Shown here: piece after piece, positions 25,170-34,356 of the stretch
Numbering within the stretch: position 1 is the first letter of the stretch
Layout of the letters: every line of letters starts with the position of its first letter
Source: Streptococcus gallolyticus subsp. gallolyticus DSM 16831
Lineage (GTDB): Bacteria; Bacillota; Bacilli; Lactobacillales; Streptococcaceae
Direction: 5' to 3'
DNA length: 64,000 nucleotides
Assembly: GCF_002000985.1 (NCBI RefSeq)
Contig: NZ_CP018822.1
Location: 700,001 to 764,000 of the forward strand
Translations under genes and position numbers: made by a program
Notes under the pieces: model-generated
What the model was told of the DNA's origin: nothing
Databases searched by the model: none
What the model saw: only the letters and a program-made list of their open reading frames with translations

Positions 25170-26750
25170 TTGAAATTTACAGAACTTAACTTATCGGAAA
25201 ATATCCTTGCTGCCGTAGAAAAAGCAGGCTTTGTTGAGCCATCTCCAATCCAAGAATTAACGATTCCTTTGGCTTTGGAAGGTAAGGATGTTATCGGACA
25301 AGCACAAACTGGAACAGGGAAAACAGCAGCCTTTGGCTTGCCAACTTTGGACAAAATTGATACAAATCGTAATCTTGTTCAAGCCTTGGTTATCGCACCA
25401 ACACGTGAATTGGCTGTTCAAGGACAAGAAGAATTGTTCCGTTTTGGTCGTGAAAAAGGTGTGAAAGTCCGTTCCGTTTACGGTGGGTCAAGCATTGAGA
25501 AACAAATTAAGGCACTTCGTTCAGGAGCTCACATTGTAGTGGGAACACCAGGGCGTTTGCTTGATTTGATTAAACGCAAAGCTTTGAAACTTGACCATGT
25601 TGAAACATTAATCCTTGATGAAGCAGATGAAATGCTTAACATGGGATTCTTAGAAGATATTGAAGCGATTATCAGTCGTGTTCCTGAAACACGTCAAACC
25701 CTTCTTTTCTCAGCAACTATGCCAGAAGCTATTAAACGTATTGGGGTGAAATTTATGCAAAACCCTGAACACGTTAAAGTTGCTGCTAAAGAATTGACTA
25801 CTGATCTTGTTGACCAATACTATATTCGCGTTAAAGAACAAGATAAATTTGATACAATGACACGTCTTATGGACGTTGATCAACCTGAATTGTCAATTGT
25901 CTTTGGGCGTACAAAACGTCGTGTGGATGAATTGACACGTGGATTGAAATTACGTGGCTATCGTGCCGAAGGTATTCACGGTGACCTTGACCAAGGTAAA
26001 CGTCTCCGTGTTCTTCGTGATTTCAAGAATGACAATATTGACATCTTGGTTGCGACTGACGTTGCAGCGCGTGGTCTTGATATTTCAGGGGTCACACACG
26101 TTTATAACTACGATATTCCGCAAGACCCAGAAAGCTATGTTCACCGTATTGGACGTACTGGACGTGCTGGGAAACATGGTCAATCAATCACTTTCGTAGC
26201 ACCAAACGAAATGGGATATTTGTCAATCATTGAAAAATTGACGAAAAAACGCATGAAAGGGTTGAAACCAGCGACTGCTGATGAAGCTTTTAAAGCGAAG
26301 AAAAAAGTTGCGCTTAAGAAAATTGAACGTGATTTTGCGGATGAAGCGATTCGTGCAAACTTTGACAAATTCAAAGGTGATGCTGTTAAATTGGCAGCAG
26401 AATTTACACCAGAAGAATTGGCATTGTACATCTTGAACTTGACTGTTAAAGACCCAGATACGCTTCCAAAAGTGGAAATTGCGCGTGAAAAACCATTACC
26501 ATTTAAACCGTCAGGTGGTGGCTTTAATAACCGCAAAGGTGGTCGTGGCAATGGTCGCGGTCGTGATAATCGCCGTGGTGGGCGTTCAGACAGAAAACGT
26601 GATGACCGAGACAATAACGGCTATCGTGATTTCAAACGCACATCATCTAAGAACAAACGTGATTTCCAAAACAAAGATAACAAACGCCCACGTCGCACAT
26701 CAAGCGAAAAGAAAACAGGATTTGTTATCCGTAACAAAGGGGAAAGATAA
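25170..26750 (+). CDS. cshA: DEAD-box RNA helicase CshA
   Basis: A 526-residue ATP-dependent RNA helicase. Motifs in order: Q motif ([18 protein letters not shown]), [33 protein letters not shown], and [10 protein letters not shown]. The C-terminal tail is rich in Arg-Gly and basic residues (from about residue 445: [18 protein letters not shown]), typical of CshA that joins the RNA degradosome and acts in cold. The start codon is TTG at 25170, giving the conserved [12 protein letters not shown]; no in-frame ATG fits. GAAAAGAG precedes it. A weak start plus a leader hairpin suggests post-transcriptional control. Confidence 0.94.
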   Translation: MKFTELNLSENILAAVEKAGFVEPSPIQELTIPLALEGKDVIGQAQTGTGKTAAFGLPTLDKIDTNRNLVQALVIAPTRELAVQGQEELFRFGREKGVKVRSVYGGSSIEKQIKALRSGAHIVVGTPGRLLDLIKRKALKLDHVETLILDEADEMLNMGFLEDIEAIISRVPETRQTLLFSATMPEAIKRIGVKFMQNPEHVKVAAKELTTDLVDQYYIRVKEQDKFDTMTRLMDVDQPELSIVFGRTKRRVDELTRGLKLRGYRAEGIHGDLDQGKRLRVLRDFKNDNIDILVATDVAARGLDISGVTHVYNYDIPQDPESYVHRIGRTGRAGKHGQSITFVAPNEMGYLSIIEKLTKKRMKGLKPATADEAFKAKKKVALKKIERDFADEAIRANFDKFKGDAVKLAAEFTPEELALYILNLTVKDPDTLPKVEIAREKPLPFKPSGGGFNNRKGGRGNGRGRDNRRGGRSDRKRDDRDNNGYRDFKRTSSKNKRDFQNKDNKRPRRTSSEKKTGFVIRNKGER

Positions 26751-26754
26751 ACAT

Positions 26755-26787
26755 AAAACGCACTCTATGATGACAGGGTGCGTTTTT
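26755..26787 (+). terminator. cshA terminator
   Basis: AAACGCACTCT pairs with AGGGTGCGTTT, followed by T's. Confidence 0.9.
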
Positions 26788-26793
26788 GGGTTT

Positions 26794-27066
26794 CTATTGG
26801 TGTTCCTCTATATATTCCAGTTTTTGTTGTCGTGTTTTTTGTTTGAAGTAGCTTTCGGCGGACATGGCGGCTTCTTTGCTGTCAAAGCTTTCTTGGTAGA
26901 TGAGTTTGACTGGTAGGCGGCTTCTAGTGTACTTTGCACCTTTGCCGCTATTATGCGTTTTGATACGCTTTTCAACATTGGTTGTGTAGCCTGTGTAGAG
27001 TGTGCCGTCAGCACATTCGACAACATACATATAAGCTTTTTTAGTTTTTTCTTCCGTTTTTTCCAT
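26794..27066 (-). CDS. GIY-YIG nuclease superfamily protein (UPF0213, YazA-like)
   Basis: A 90-residue protein with the GIY-YIG core: [23 protein letters not shown] followed by [18 protein letters not shown] and a Glu in SAESYFKQK. Members of this small stand-alone group are predicted nucleases with no firm cellular role. The start at 27066 lies 26 bp inside the preceding methyltransferase gene, a coupling often seen for these two families in Firmicutes. Its ribosome-binding site is poor, which fits translation by coupling. Confidence 0.85.
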   Translation of the reverse strand: MEKTEEKTKKAYMYVVECADGTLYTGYTTNVEKRIKTHNSGKGAKYTRSRLPVKLIYQESFDSKEAAMSAESYFKQKTRQQKLEYIEEHQ

Positions 27067-27802
27067 AATAAATTTCAAAAATATCGTCCGTATAGTCACC
27101 ATTTTCTTTGTGAACAAAGAGTGGTGGGAGAATTTTTAGCCCGTCAGTAGAGCCGTCTTTAATCGCTTCAATCAAAAGCATATTAGCATCTTTGCCCATT
27201 TTAGGATAAACAAATTGGATACGTTTTGGCGCTAGATTGTATTGTCTCATGGTATCAATGATGTCTAAGAAACGGTCTGGTCGATGTACCATAGCTAGTC
27301 GTCCGTTTGATTTGAGCGCGTGTCTGGCTACTTCACAAATTTCTTCTAAATTGGTAGCAATTTCATGTCTAGCAAGAAGGTAGTGTTCAGAAAGATTTTT
27401 CTTTGACGTTTCTGAAACCTTGAAATAGGGTGGGTTACACAGAATCAAATCAACACCAGAACGTGGCACGTGATTGAGCAGATTTTTCAAATCGTCATTA
27501 ATCATCTGAACTTGGTTTTCTAATTGATTGAGCTGGATTGAACGCTCTGCCATATTTGCCAAACGTTCTTGCAATTCTACCTCGATAATCGGTGCTTTGG
27601 TGCGAGTGCTGGCAAAAAGTCCTACGGCACCATTTCCAGAACAAAGGTCAACAATCAAGCCACGTGAAGGGATTTTTGGAAAACGTGACAGCAAGACACT
27701 ATCGATAGAATAGCTGAACACATCTTTATTTTGAATAATTTTGACATCTGTCGAAAAGAGCTGGTCAATACGTTCGCCAGCTTTTAAAATTGATTTAGCC
27801 AT
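27041..27802 (-). CDS. tRNA1(Val) adenine(37)-N6-methyltransferase-like protein
   Basis: A 253-residue class I SAM-dependent methyltransferase. The SAM motif is [13 protein letters not shown] and the catalytic motif is NPPYFKV, which marks N6-adenine or similar amino-group methylation. The arrangement matches the TrmN6/YfiC group that modifies A37 of valine tRNA. The start ATG at 27802 has no ribosome-binding site; instead an extended -10 (TGC-TATAAT) ends 8 bp before it, so the mRNA is probably leaderless. The GIY-YIG gene follows with overlap. The exact tRNA target is inferred from family. Confidence 0.85.
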   Translation of the reverse strand: MAKSILKAGERIDQLFSTDVKIIQNKDVFSYSIDSVLLSRFPKIPSRGLIVDLCSGNGAVGLFASTRTKAPIIEVELQERLANMAERSIQLNQLENQVQMINDDLKNLLNHVPRSGVDLILCNPPYFKVSETSKKNLSEHYLLARHEIATNLEEICEVARHALKSNGRLAMVHRPDRFLDIIDTMRQYNLAPKRIQFVYPKMGKDANMLLIEAIKDGSTDGLKILPPLFVHKENGDYTDDIFEIYYGKNGRKN

Positions 27803-27809
27803 GACATTT

Positions 27810-27818
27810 ATTATAGCA
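27810..27818 (-). promoter_or_regulatory. extended -10 promoter at the methyltransferase start
   Basis: On the minus strand TGC-TATAAT occupies 27818-27810. Position +1 falls at 27803/27802, the first base of the ATG. No clear -35 is visible, as is common with extended -10 promoters. Confidence 0.6.
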
Positions 27819-27909
27819 AATTTTAGCTTTTCTCACTAGTTAGGTAATGATTTTTCGGCTCAAGCATGGTACAATGTTAAAGAATGATTGAAGAAAAAGG
27901 AGTAAATCT

Positions 27910-28656
27910 GTGTTTTATACGTATTTACGAGGATTAGTGGTTTTCCTACTTTGGATTATCAATGGAAATGCTCACTATCATAATGAGGACAAAATTTTAA
28001 GCAAGGATGAGAACTATATCTTGGTTGCTCCGCACCGTACTTGGTGGGATCCAGTTTATATGGCATTTGCTGCTCGTCCGAAAGAATTTATTTTCATGGC
28101 GAAGAAAGAATTGTTTACGAATCGTATCTTTGGTTGGTGGATTCGTATGTGTGGTGCCTTTCCGATTGACCGTGAAAATCCAGGGCAAAAAGCTCTTAAA
28201 TACCCTATTAACATGTTGAAGAAAAGCAATCGTTCACTTGTGATGTTCCCAAGTGGTAGCCGTCATTCAACCGATGTTAAAGGTGGGGTTGCTGTTATTG
28301 CTAAAATGGCGAAGGTTAAGATTATGCCAGTCGTTTATGCAGGACCAATGGAATTAAAAGGGCTTTTGACTGGAGAACGTGTGGATATGAACTTTGGTAA
28401 TCCAATTGACATTTCTGACATCAAACGCATGAATGACGAGGGGATTGAAGAAGTGGCAAATCGTATTCAAACAGAATTTGACCGTTTGGATGCTGAAAAT
28501 GCGACTTATCATACCAACAAGAAACCAAATCCATTAACTTACATTTACCGTATTCCTCTTGGACTTGTGGCGATTATCGTTGTTCTGTTGACATTGCTCT
28601 TTAGCTACATTGCAAGCTTTGTTTGGGACCCAGATAAGCACCGTAAAATGAAATAA
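27910..28656 (+). CDS. plsC: 1-acyl-sn-glycerol-3-phosphate acyltransferase
   Basis: A 248-residue membrane-associated acyltransferase making phosphatidic acid from lysophosphatidic acid. The catalytic HX4D box is APHRTWWDP, and later PlsC blocks are AFPIDRENPG, FPSGSRHS and GGVAVIA. Hydrophobic segments lie at the N-terminus (about 5-17) and C-terminus (about 212-240). The start is GTG at 27910 with AAGGAG 8 bp upstream. comEA follows after a terminator; plsC-comEA adjacency is common in streptococci. Confidence 0.93.
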   Translation: MFYTYLRGLVVFLLWIINGNAHYHNEDKILSKDENYILVAPHRTWWDPVYMAFAARPKEFIFMAKKELFTNRIFGWWIRMCGAFPIDRENPGQKALKYPINMLKKSNRSLVMFPSGSRHSTDVKGGVAVIAKMAKVKIMPVVYAGPMELKGLLTGERVDMNFGNPIDISDIKRMNDEGIEEVANRIQTEFDRLDAENATYHTNKKPNPLTYIYRIPLGLVAIIVVLLTLLFSYIASFVWDPDKHRKMK

Positions 28657-28662
28657 GAACCA

Positions 28663-28690
28663 AAAGCTCAGCGATTTTGCTGGGCTTTTT
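28663..28690 (+). terminator. plsC terminator
   Basis: AAGCTCAGC pairs with GCTGGGCTT, followed by TTT. The last T's form part of the competence-type box before comEA. Confidence 0.85.
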
Positions 28691-28696
28691 CGAATA
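28689..28696 (+). promoter_or_regulatory. SigX (ComX) box variant before comEA
   Basis: TTCGAATA, one mismatch from the streptococcal cin-box TACGAATA, embedded in TTTTTCGAATAAAT. It lies about 55 bp before the comEA start. The same 8-mer in the same T-rich context precedes coiA at 42677. Confidence 0.75.
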
Positions 28697-28750
28697 AATA
28701 AGTAAAGGCTCGTATGAGTCTATTTTTTATGTCAAAAGTGAGGTAGTGAG

Positions 28751-29416
28751 ATGATTGAAGAAATAAAAGAAAAACTTTTGGAGAACAAAACGTTGGTAGC
28801 GGTGTTGGGAACAATAATTGTCATGTTAATCGGATTTTTTGCTTGGTCAAATGTGACAAAAACAACAGCGGATGCGCAAAGTGACCTACCTGCCCTAAGC
28901 ACGACTTTTTCGGCAAGTAGCAGCGCAAGTGATTTAAAAACAGAACGTTCAAGTTCGCAAACTGAAACTCAAAAAGTGTTTGTAGATATCAAAGGCGCTG
29001 TGAAAAATGAGGGGGTTTATGAGCTTTCAAGTGGCAGTCGTGTGACAGATGTGGTCAAATTAGCAGGTGGTTTTACAGAAGATGCTGATAAGAAGTCGGT
29101 GAATTTGGCTGAAAAAGTAACCGATGAAGCGGTGATTTATGTGGCAAGAGTTGGTGAAAATGTTGCTCCTGCAACGACTAATTCACAAGCAAATGGCAGC
29201 GCTCAACAGGAAGAAAGTTCAGATAAAATCAATCTTAATACCGCAACTTTGGCGGAACTCCAGACGATTTCTGGCATTGGCGCCAAACGTGCCCAAGACA
29301 TTATTGACTACCGTGATGCCAATGGTGGTTTTTCATCAGTTGATGACTTGGCGAATGTGTCTGGTATCGGAGAAAAAACACTAGAAAAACTAAAATCTGA
29401 GGTGACCGTTGATTAA
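28751..29416 (+). CDS. comEA: competence protein ComEA, DNA receptor
   Basis: A 221-residue protein: an N-terminal membrane anchor (about 15-34), a Ser/Thr-rich linker, a SLBB domain (VFVDIKGAVKNEGVYEL ... VTDVVKLAGGF), a second linker, and a C-terminal helix-hairpin-helix pair (KINLNTATLAELQTISGIG and SVDDLANVSGIGEKTL) that binds double-stranded DNA. It pulls transforming DNA across the envelope to ComEC. It overlaps comEC by 8 bp. A SigX-type box precedes it, so it should be a late competence gene. Confidence 0.95.
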   Translation: MIEEIKEKLLENKTLVAVLGTIIVMLIGFFAWSNVTKTTADAQSDLPALSTTFSASSSASDLKTERSSSQTETQKVFVDIKGAVKNEGVYELSSGSRVTDVVKLAGGFTEDADKKSVNLAEKVTDEAVIYVARVGENVAPATTNSQANGSAQQEESSDKINLNTATLAELQTISGIGAKRAQDIIDYRDANGGFSSVDDLANVSGIGEKTLEKLKSEVTVD

Positions 29417-31640
29417 ATATTTTCCCATTAAGCCAATTCAATTGGCTTTTTTACTCACTTTGCTCTATTATTTTTGCTTTTCAAAAGTGATTGGGTGTTT
29501 GATGTTTCTCTTGCTAGCCTTGGTGTTTTTATGGCAACAGTATGGTTGGAAGGCTTGGTGTCAAGTTTGTTTGTGTTTAACCTGTTTTGCGGTATTTTTT
29601 CTGACTAAGTCTAATCAGACAGAGCAGGCTTATCAAGCAGCGCCAGCTCATTTAACAAAAATCCAGATGATTCCTGACACGATTTCGGTCAATGGGGATT
29701 TGCTGTCCTTTCGAGGTAAGGAAGCTGGGCGGACTTATCAGATTTTTTATACCTTGAAATCTGAGAAAGAACAGCATTTTTTTAAGACATTAAATCAAAC
29801 GGTTGTTTTATCTGGTGATATGGACTTGGAAGAAGCAACGCCCCAGCGGAATTTTGGTGGTTTTGATTATCGTACCTACCTTAAACATGAAGGCATTTAT
29901 CGTGTGGTAAATTTGTCGGCGATTAACAATGTTGAACTTGTTCATAAGATGACTTTGTGGGAGAAGCTACATGATGTTCGACGAAAGGCTATTGTTAGTA
30001 TTCAGCAACATTTTCCTGCTCCTATGCAACATTATATGACTGGGCTTTTGTTTGGCTATCTGGATAAATCGTTTGATGAGATGAGTGATGTTTACACGAG
30101 TTTAGGAATTATTCACCTCTTTGCTCTTTCAGGCATGCAGGTCGGCTTTTTTGTGGGGGCATTCCGCTTTTTCTTTCTACGTCTTGGGTTACGCCGAGAT
30201 TATGTGGACATACTACAAATCCCATTTTCACTCGTCTATGCGGGGCTGACTGGCTTTTCTGTTTCGGTGATTCGGAGTTTAATTCAGTCTGCTTTTGCAA
30301 ATCTTGGTATTAAAAAATTAGATAACTTAGCTTTAACTTTGTTTGTTCTTTTCATAGTTATGCCAAATTTTCTGCTGACGACGGGAGGCATTCTTTCGTT
30401 TACTTACGCTTTTATTCTCAGTTTTATTAACTTTGATGACATTAGTCGCTATCAGAAAATCATTGCGGAAAGTTTGACGATTTCATTAGCCAGTTTGCCC
30501 TTGTTAATTCATTTTTTTGCTGTGTTTCAACCGTTATCTGTCTTATTGACAGCAATTTTTTCTGTGGCATTTGACACTATTATGTTGCCAATGCTATCAA
30601 TCATTTTTATTTTATCGCCCTTGGTTAAACTGACTTGTTTTAATGGTTGTTTTGTTTTCTTGGAAACTGTTATCAAGAACACTAAGGCAATTTTGGGCGG
30701 TCCGATTGTTTTTGGTAAACCAAGTCTTGGTATCTTGGTGCTGCTATTTTTAACATTAGGCGTGCTTTATGATTGCTGGCGACGAAAGAAAATGGCAATT
30801 TTTCTTGTCAGCTTAGTAGGTCTGCTATTTTTTCAAATCAAGCATCCGCTAGAAAACGAGGTGACGGTGGTTGATATTGGGCAGGGAGATAGTATTTTTG
30901 TGCGTGATGTTAAGGGGCATACGCTGCTAATTGATGTGGGCGGAAAGGTGAGTTTTAGTGAGAAGAACGCGTGGCAGGAGCGGTTGACGGATAGCAATGC
31001 GGAGCGAACGTTGATTCCTTATCTCAACAGTCGCGGCGTTGGAAAAATTGACCAGTTAGTTCTGACGCACACGGATACTGACCACATGGGAGATATGCTG
31101 GAAGTGGCAAAGCAGGTGAAAATTGGTGAAATTCTGGTTAGTCAGGGAAGTTTGACAAAGCCAGATTTTGTGGCGAAATTACAAGCCATGAAAACCAAGG
31201 TGCGCGTGGTAACAGCTGGTGATGTTTTGCCGATTATGGGAAGTCACCTGCAAGTGCTTTATCCGAGCCAGACTGGTGATGGTGGTAACAATGACTCGGT
31301 GGTGCTTTATGGGAATCTTTTGGGTAAGAATTTCTTATTTACAGGAGATTTGGAAGAAGAAGGCGAGCAAGAGTTGATAGCAACTTATCCCAATCTGCCG
31401 GTTGATGTCTTAAAAGCAGGACATCATGGCTCAAAAGGGTCATCAAGCTCAGAATTTCTCGCTCACATTTCACCGCAAATTGCTTTGATTTCCGCAGGGC
31501 AAAATAACCGCTACAAACATCCTCACCAAGAAACGCTTGAACGCTTCCGAGCTCAAAACATGACCATTTACCGCACAGACGAACAAGGCGCTATCCGCTT
31601 TAGAGGATTAAACCACTGGAAAATCGAAACAGTGAGGTAG
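29409..31640 (+). CDS. comEC: DNA internalisation channel protein ComEC/Rec2
   Basis: A 743-residue integral membrane protein: an N-terminal OB-like domain between early helices (GRTYQIFYTLKSEK...), the ComEC competence core (HLFALSGMQVGFFVGAF), many helices, and a C-terminal beta-lactamase-like nuclease domain (VDIGQGDSIFV, LTHTDTDHMGDM, AGHHGSKGSS). It forms the membrane channel for single-stranded DNA uptake. The start is TTG at 29409, overlapping comEA by 8 bp. Full length and no frameshifts suggest an intact DNA uptake pathway. Confidence 0.94.
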   Translation: MIKYFPIKPIQLAFLLTLLYYFCFSKVIGCLMFLLLALVFLWQQYGWKAWCQVCLCLTCFAVFFLTKSNQTEQAYQAAPAHLTKIQMIPDTISVNGDLLSFRGKEAGRTYQIFYTLKSEKEQHFFKTLNQTVVLSGDMDLEEATPQRNFGGFDYRTYLKHEGIYRVVNLSAINNVELVHKMTLWEKLHDVRRKAIVSIQQHFPAPMQHYMTGLLFGYLDKSFDEMSDVYTSLGIIHLFALSGMQVGFFVGAFRFFFLRLGLRRDYVDILQIPFSLVYAGLTGFSVSVIRSLIQSAFANLGIKKLDNLALTLFVLFIVMPNFLLTTGGILSFTYAFILSFINFDDISRYQKIIAESLTISLASLPLLIHFFAVFQPLSVLLTAIFSVAFDTIMLPMLSIIFILSPLVKLTCFNGCFVFLETVIKNTKAILGGPIVFGKPSLGILVLLFLTLGVLYDCWRRKKMAIFLVSLVGLLFFQIKHPLENEVTVVDIGQGDSIFVRDVKGHTLLIDVGGKVSFSEKNAWQERLTDSNAERTLIPYLNSRGVGKIDQLVLTHTDTDHMGDMLEVAKQVKIGEILVSQGSLTKPDFVAKLQAMKTKVRVVTAGDVLPIMGSHLQVLYPSQTGDGGNNDSVVLYGNLLGKNFLFTGDLEEEGEQELIATYPNLPVDVLKAGHHGSKGSSSSEFLAHISPQIALISAGQNNRYKHPHQETLERFRAQNMTIYRTDEQGAIRFRGLNHWKIETVR

Positions 31641-31671
31641 GGGGAATTGAAAAGACTTTTGCTTCAGTTTA

Positions 31672-31699
31672 AAACCATGAGTTTTTCTCATGGTTTTTT
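31672..31699 (+). terminator. comEC terminator
   Basis: AAACCATGAG pairs with CTCATGGTTT around TTTTT, followed by T's. The T-run leads straight into the holA extended -10. Confidence 0.85.
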
Positions 31700-31707
31700 G
31701 TTATAAT
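31699..31707 (+). promoter_or_regulatory. extended -10 promoter of holA, leaderless arrangement
   Basis: TG-T-TATAAT (31699-31707). The expected +1 is 31714, exactly the A of the holA ATG. No Shine-Dalgarno sequence is present. Confidence 0.7.
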
Positions 31708-31713
31708 ATTTCT

Positions 31714-32751
31714 ATGATTGCAATCGAAGAAATTGATAAATTACGAAAAGAAAATCTTAGTTTGATTACGGTGGTGACAGGTGAGGATTTGGGACAATTT
31801 TCTCAGCTGAAAGAGCGTATGATGGCACGTGTTGGTTATGATAAGGATGACTTGACTTATTCTTATTTTGATATGGCTGAGGTTGATTATCAAGATGCGG
31901 AAATGGACCTTGAAAGTCTGCCATTTTTTGCTGACCAAAAGGTGGTTATTTTTGATAATTTGCTCGACATCACGACAGCTAAGAAGTCTTATTTGGATGA
32001 TAAGGCACTCAAACGTTTTGAGGCATATTTGGAAAATCCCTTGGATACGACGCGCTTGATTATTTTTGCGCCAGGAAAATTAGACGGCAAACGTCGCTTG
32101 GTGAAAATTCTTAAACGTGATGCACAGATTTTTGAAGCAAGTGAATTAAAAGAAGCAGAGCTAAAAACGTATTTCCAAAAATTGGCTCACAAAGAAAATC
32201 TGACCTTTGATTCAGGTGTTTTTGAGGCTTTGCTTTTGAAATCCAATTATGATTTCAGTGAGATTTTGAAAAACATTGCTTTTTTGAAATCTTATAAAAA
32301 AGATGGTCATATCACGACAGATGATATTAATCAAGCCATTCCCAAAACACTTCAGGATAATATTTTCGACTTGACGCAGTTTGTTTTGAATGGCAAAATC
32401 GATGAGGCACGCGAGCTAATTCGTGATTTGCGTTTGCAAGGTGAGGATGAAATCAAATTAATTGCGATTATGTTAGGGCAGTTTCGCATGTTCTTGCAAG
32501 TCAGCATTTTAGCCAGTCAAGGTAAAAATGAGCAGCAAACTGTAACGGCGCTGTCAGATTATCTTGGACGTCGTGTCAATCCTTATCAAGTTAAGTTTGC
32601 TTTGCGTGACTCTCGTACGCTTTCAATGCCGTTCTTGAAAAAAGCTCTGGCGGTATTGATTGAAACGGATTATGCCATTAAAACAGGGACATATGATAAG
32701 GCTTATTTATTTGATATTGCTATCTTAAAAATCGCTCATGAACATCACTAA
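31714..32751 (+). CDS. holA: DNA polymerase III delta subunit
   Basis: A 345-residue clamp-loader subunit that opens the beta clamp. It begins MIAIEEIDKLRKENLSLITV, contains AEMDLESLPFFADQKVVIFD (delta N-terminal domain) and ends with the collar domain (FALRDSRTLSMPFLKKAL). Length is normal. The frame stays open upstream to 31690, but that part includes the -10 and terminator. The ATG at 31714 has no ribosome-binding site and sits at the predicted transcription start, so a leaderless mRNA is likely. comEC-holA-sodA order is typical of streptococci. Confidence 0.93.
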   Translation: MIAIEEIDKLRKENLSLITVVTGEDLGQFSQLKERMMARVGYDKDDLTYSYFDMAEVDYQDAEMDLESLPFFADQKVVIFDNLLDITTAKKSYLDDKALKRFEAYLENPLDTTRLIIFAPGKLDGKRRLVKILKRDAQIFEASELKEAELKTYFQKLAHKENLTFDSGVFEALLLKSNYDFSEILKNIAFLKSYKKDGHITTDDINQAIPKTLQDNIFDLTQFVLNGKIDEARELIRDLRLQGEDEIKLIAIMLGQFRMFLQVSILASQGKNEQQTVTALSDYLGRRVNPYQVKFALRDSRTLSMPFLKKALAVLIETDYAIKTGTYDKAYLFDIAILKIAHEHH

Positions 32752-32780
32752 TCATGCCTTGAAAAAAGCGGTCAAATAAT

Positions 32781-32809
32781 TTGCTAGCTCTGCTATTTTC
32801 CTATAAAAT
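32781..32809 (+). promoter_or_regulatory. sodA promoter
   Basis: TTGCTA (32781-32786), 17 bp, TAAAAT (32804-32809). The transcript would begin near 32816, giving a short leader with GAGG. Confidence 0.65.
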
Positions 32810-32839
32810 AAGGGTACAAAAATGAAAGAGGTAATTAGC

Positions 32840-33448
32840 ATGGCTATTATTTTACCAAAACTACCTTATGCATATGACGCTCTTGAGCCTTATATTGATA
32901 CAGAAACAATGACAATTCACCATGATAAACATCACGCTACTTATGTGGCAAATGTAAATGCAGCGCTTGAAAAACATCCAGAAATTGGAGAGGATTTGGA
33001 AGCTTTGTTGGCAGATGTTGACAGTATTCCAGCAGATATCCGTCAAGCGGTGATTAATAACGGTGGTGGGCATTTGAATCACGCCCTTTTCTGGGAATTG
33101 TTATCGCCTGAAAAACAAGAACCAACAGCGCAAGTGTTGGCTGCGATTGAGGAAGATTTTGGCTCATTTGACGAATTCAAAGCTGCTTTCACGCAAGCTG
33201 CGACAACTCGCTTTGGGTCAGGGTGGGCTTGGCTTGTGGTGAATGAAAATGGCAAACTTGAAGTGCTCTCAACAGCTAATCAAGACACACCAATTTCACA
33301 AGGAAAAGCACCAATTTTGGCACTTGACGTTTGGGAACACGCTTACTATCTCAAGTATCGCAACGTTCGCCCAGATTATATCAAAGCTTTCTTTGATGTT
33401 ATTAATTGGGAAAAAGTTGCTGAGCTTTACTCAAAAGCAACAAAGTGA
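32840..33448 (+). CDS. sodA: superoxide dismutase, Mn-type
   Basis: A 202-residue Fe/Mn superoxide dismutase. The metal ligands sit in the usual places: a histidine in [12 protein letters not shown], one in [11 protein letters not shown], and Asp/His in [16 protein letters not shown]. It converts superoxide to peroxide and oxygen in the cytoplasm. ATG 32840 gives the conserved [19 protein letters not shown]; an in-frame ATG at 32822 lies upstream but GAGG (32828-32831) points to 32840. It is monocistronic. Confidence 0.96.
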   Translation: MAIILPKLPYAYDALEPYIDTETMTIHHDKHHATYVANVNAALEKHPEIGEDLEALLADVDSIPADIRQAVINNGGGHLNHALFWELLSPEKQEPTAQVLAAIEEDFGSFDEFKAAFTQAATTRFGSGWAWLVVNENGKLEVLSTANQDTPISQGKAPILALDVWEHAYYLKYRNVRPDYIKAFFDVINWEKVAELYSKATK

Positions 33449-33508
33449 TTTCAACGTATCAAAAATCCTTTAATTAATATGGCTCTTTAATTTATAGATT
33501 ATTTATCA

Positions 33509-33557
33509 AGCAGGACGTTAATCCGAGAAAACTCGATGATGTTCTGCTTTTTTTGTG
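33509..33557 (+). terminator. sodA terminator
   Basis: AGCAGGACGTTA pairs with GATGTTCTGCT (G-U pairs included), followed by seven T's. Confidence 0.75.
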
Positions 33558-33599
33558 GCGGAATGTGATATAATAGCAAGGAATAGGGAGGAATTTTGC

Positions 33600-34325
33600 A
33601 TGTCAGGACATAATAAATGGAGCAAAATTAAAAATAAAAAAGGTGAAGCAGATGCTAAACGTGGCGCGATTTTCAATAAATTGTCACGTGAGATTTTTGT
33701 AGCTGCTAAAGCAGGGGGCGGTGACCCGTCAATGAATGCCAGCCTTCGTATGGTTTTGGATAAAGCGCGTGCGGTTAATATGCCAAAAGACAATATCAAT
33801 CGTGCGATTAAAAAAGCGACAGATGTTGGCGATACGACAAACTATGATGAAATCACTTATGAAGGATATGGACCTGGTGGCGTCGCTATCCTTGTTCATA
33901 CCCTCACTGACAATAAAAAACGTACAGATGCGAATATGCATACCATTTTCACGCGTAACGGTGGTAACATGGGCTCAACAGGTTCTGTTGCTTATATGTT
34001 TGACCGCAAAGGTTACATTGTCATTGACCGCGATAATTTGGAATTGGACGAAGATGCCATGCTTGAAGTGATTTTGGATGCTGGTGCGGAAGACTTGAAA
34101 ACATCAGATGACGCCTTTGAAATTTTTACCGAACCAAAAGAATTTCCAGCTGTCAAAGAAGCTTTGCAAGCACAAAATTTGGAATTCGCCCAAGCACAAC
34201 TTAGCATGATTCCGCAAAATTACGTTAGCCTTGATGACGAACAAGCAGACATTTTGGAAACACTCGTTGATAAACTCGAAGACGACGATGACGTCCAAGA
34301 CGTTTATACCAATATGGCAGAATAA
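33600..34325 (+). CDS. yebC: YebC/PmpR family regulatory or translation factor
   Basis: A 241-residue protein of the YebC/TACO1 family. It starts MSGHNKWSKIKNKKGEADAK, the family hallmark, followed by GGGDPSMNASLRMVLDKARAVNMPKDNI and GYGPGGVAILV. YebC proteins were long called DNA-binding regulators; recent work on the family links them to ribosome function at polyproline stretches. AGGGAGG lies 9 bp before the ATG, and a TATAAT (33570-33575) gives a promoter. It converges on queA across a shared terminator. Confidence 0.94.
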   Translation: MSGHNKWSKIKNKKGEADAKRGAIFNKLSREIFVAAKAGGGDPSMNASLRMVLDKARAVNMPKDNINRAIKKATDVGDTTNYDEITYEGYGPGGVAILVHTLTDNKKRTDANMHTIFTRNGGNMGSTGSVAYMFDRKGYIVIDRDNLELDEDAMLEVILDAGAEDLKTSDDAFEIFTEPKEFPAVKEALQAQNLEFAQAQLSMIPQNYVSLDDEQADILETLVDKLEDDDDVQDVYTNMAE

Positions 34326-34356
34326 AAAGAACGGAAAATTTCCGTTCTTTTTTAGA
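34326..34356. terminator. bidirectional terminator between yebC and queA
   Basis: AAAGAACGGAAA (34326-34337) pairs with TTTCCGTTCTTT, with A-run and T-run on either side. Confidence 0.92.

Noticed and set aside
26180-26614. Minus-strand frame opposite cshA
   Set aside because: Antisense shadow of the Arg-Gly-rich tail; strong bias of cshA codons explains the open frame.
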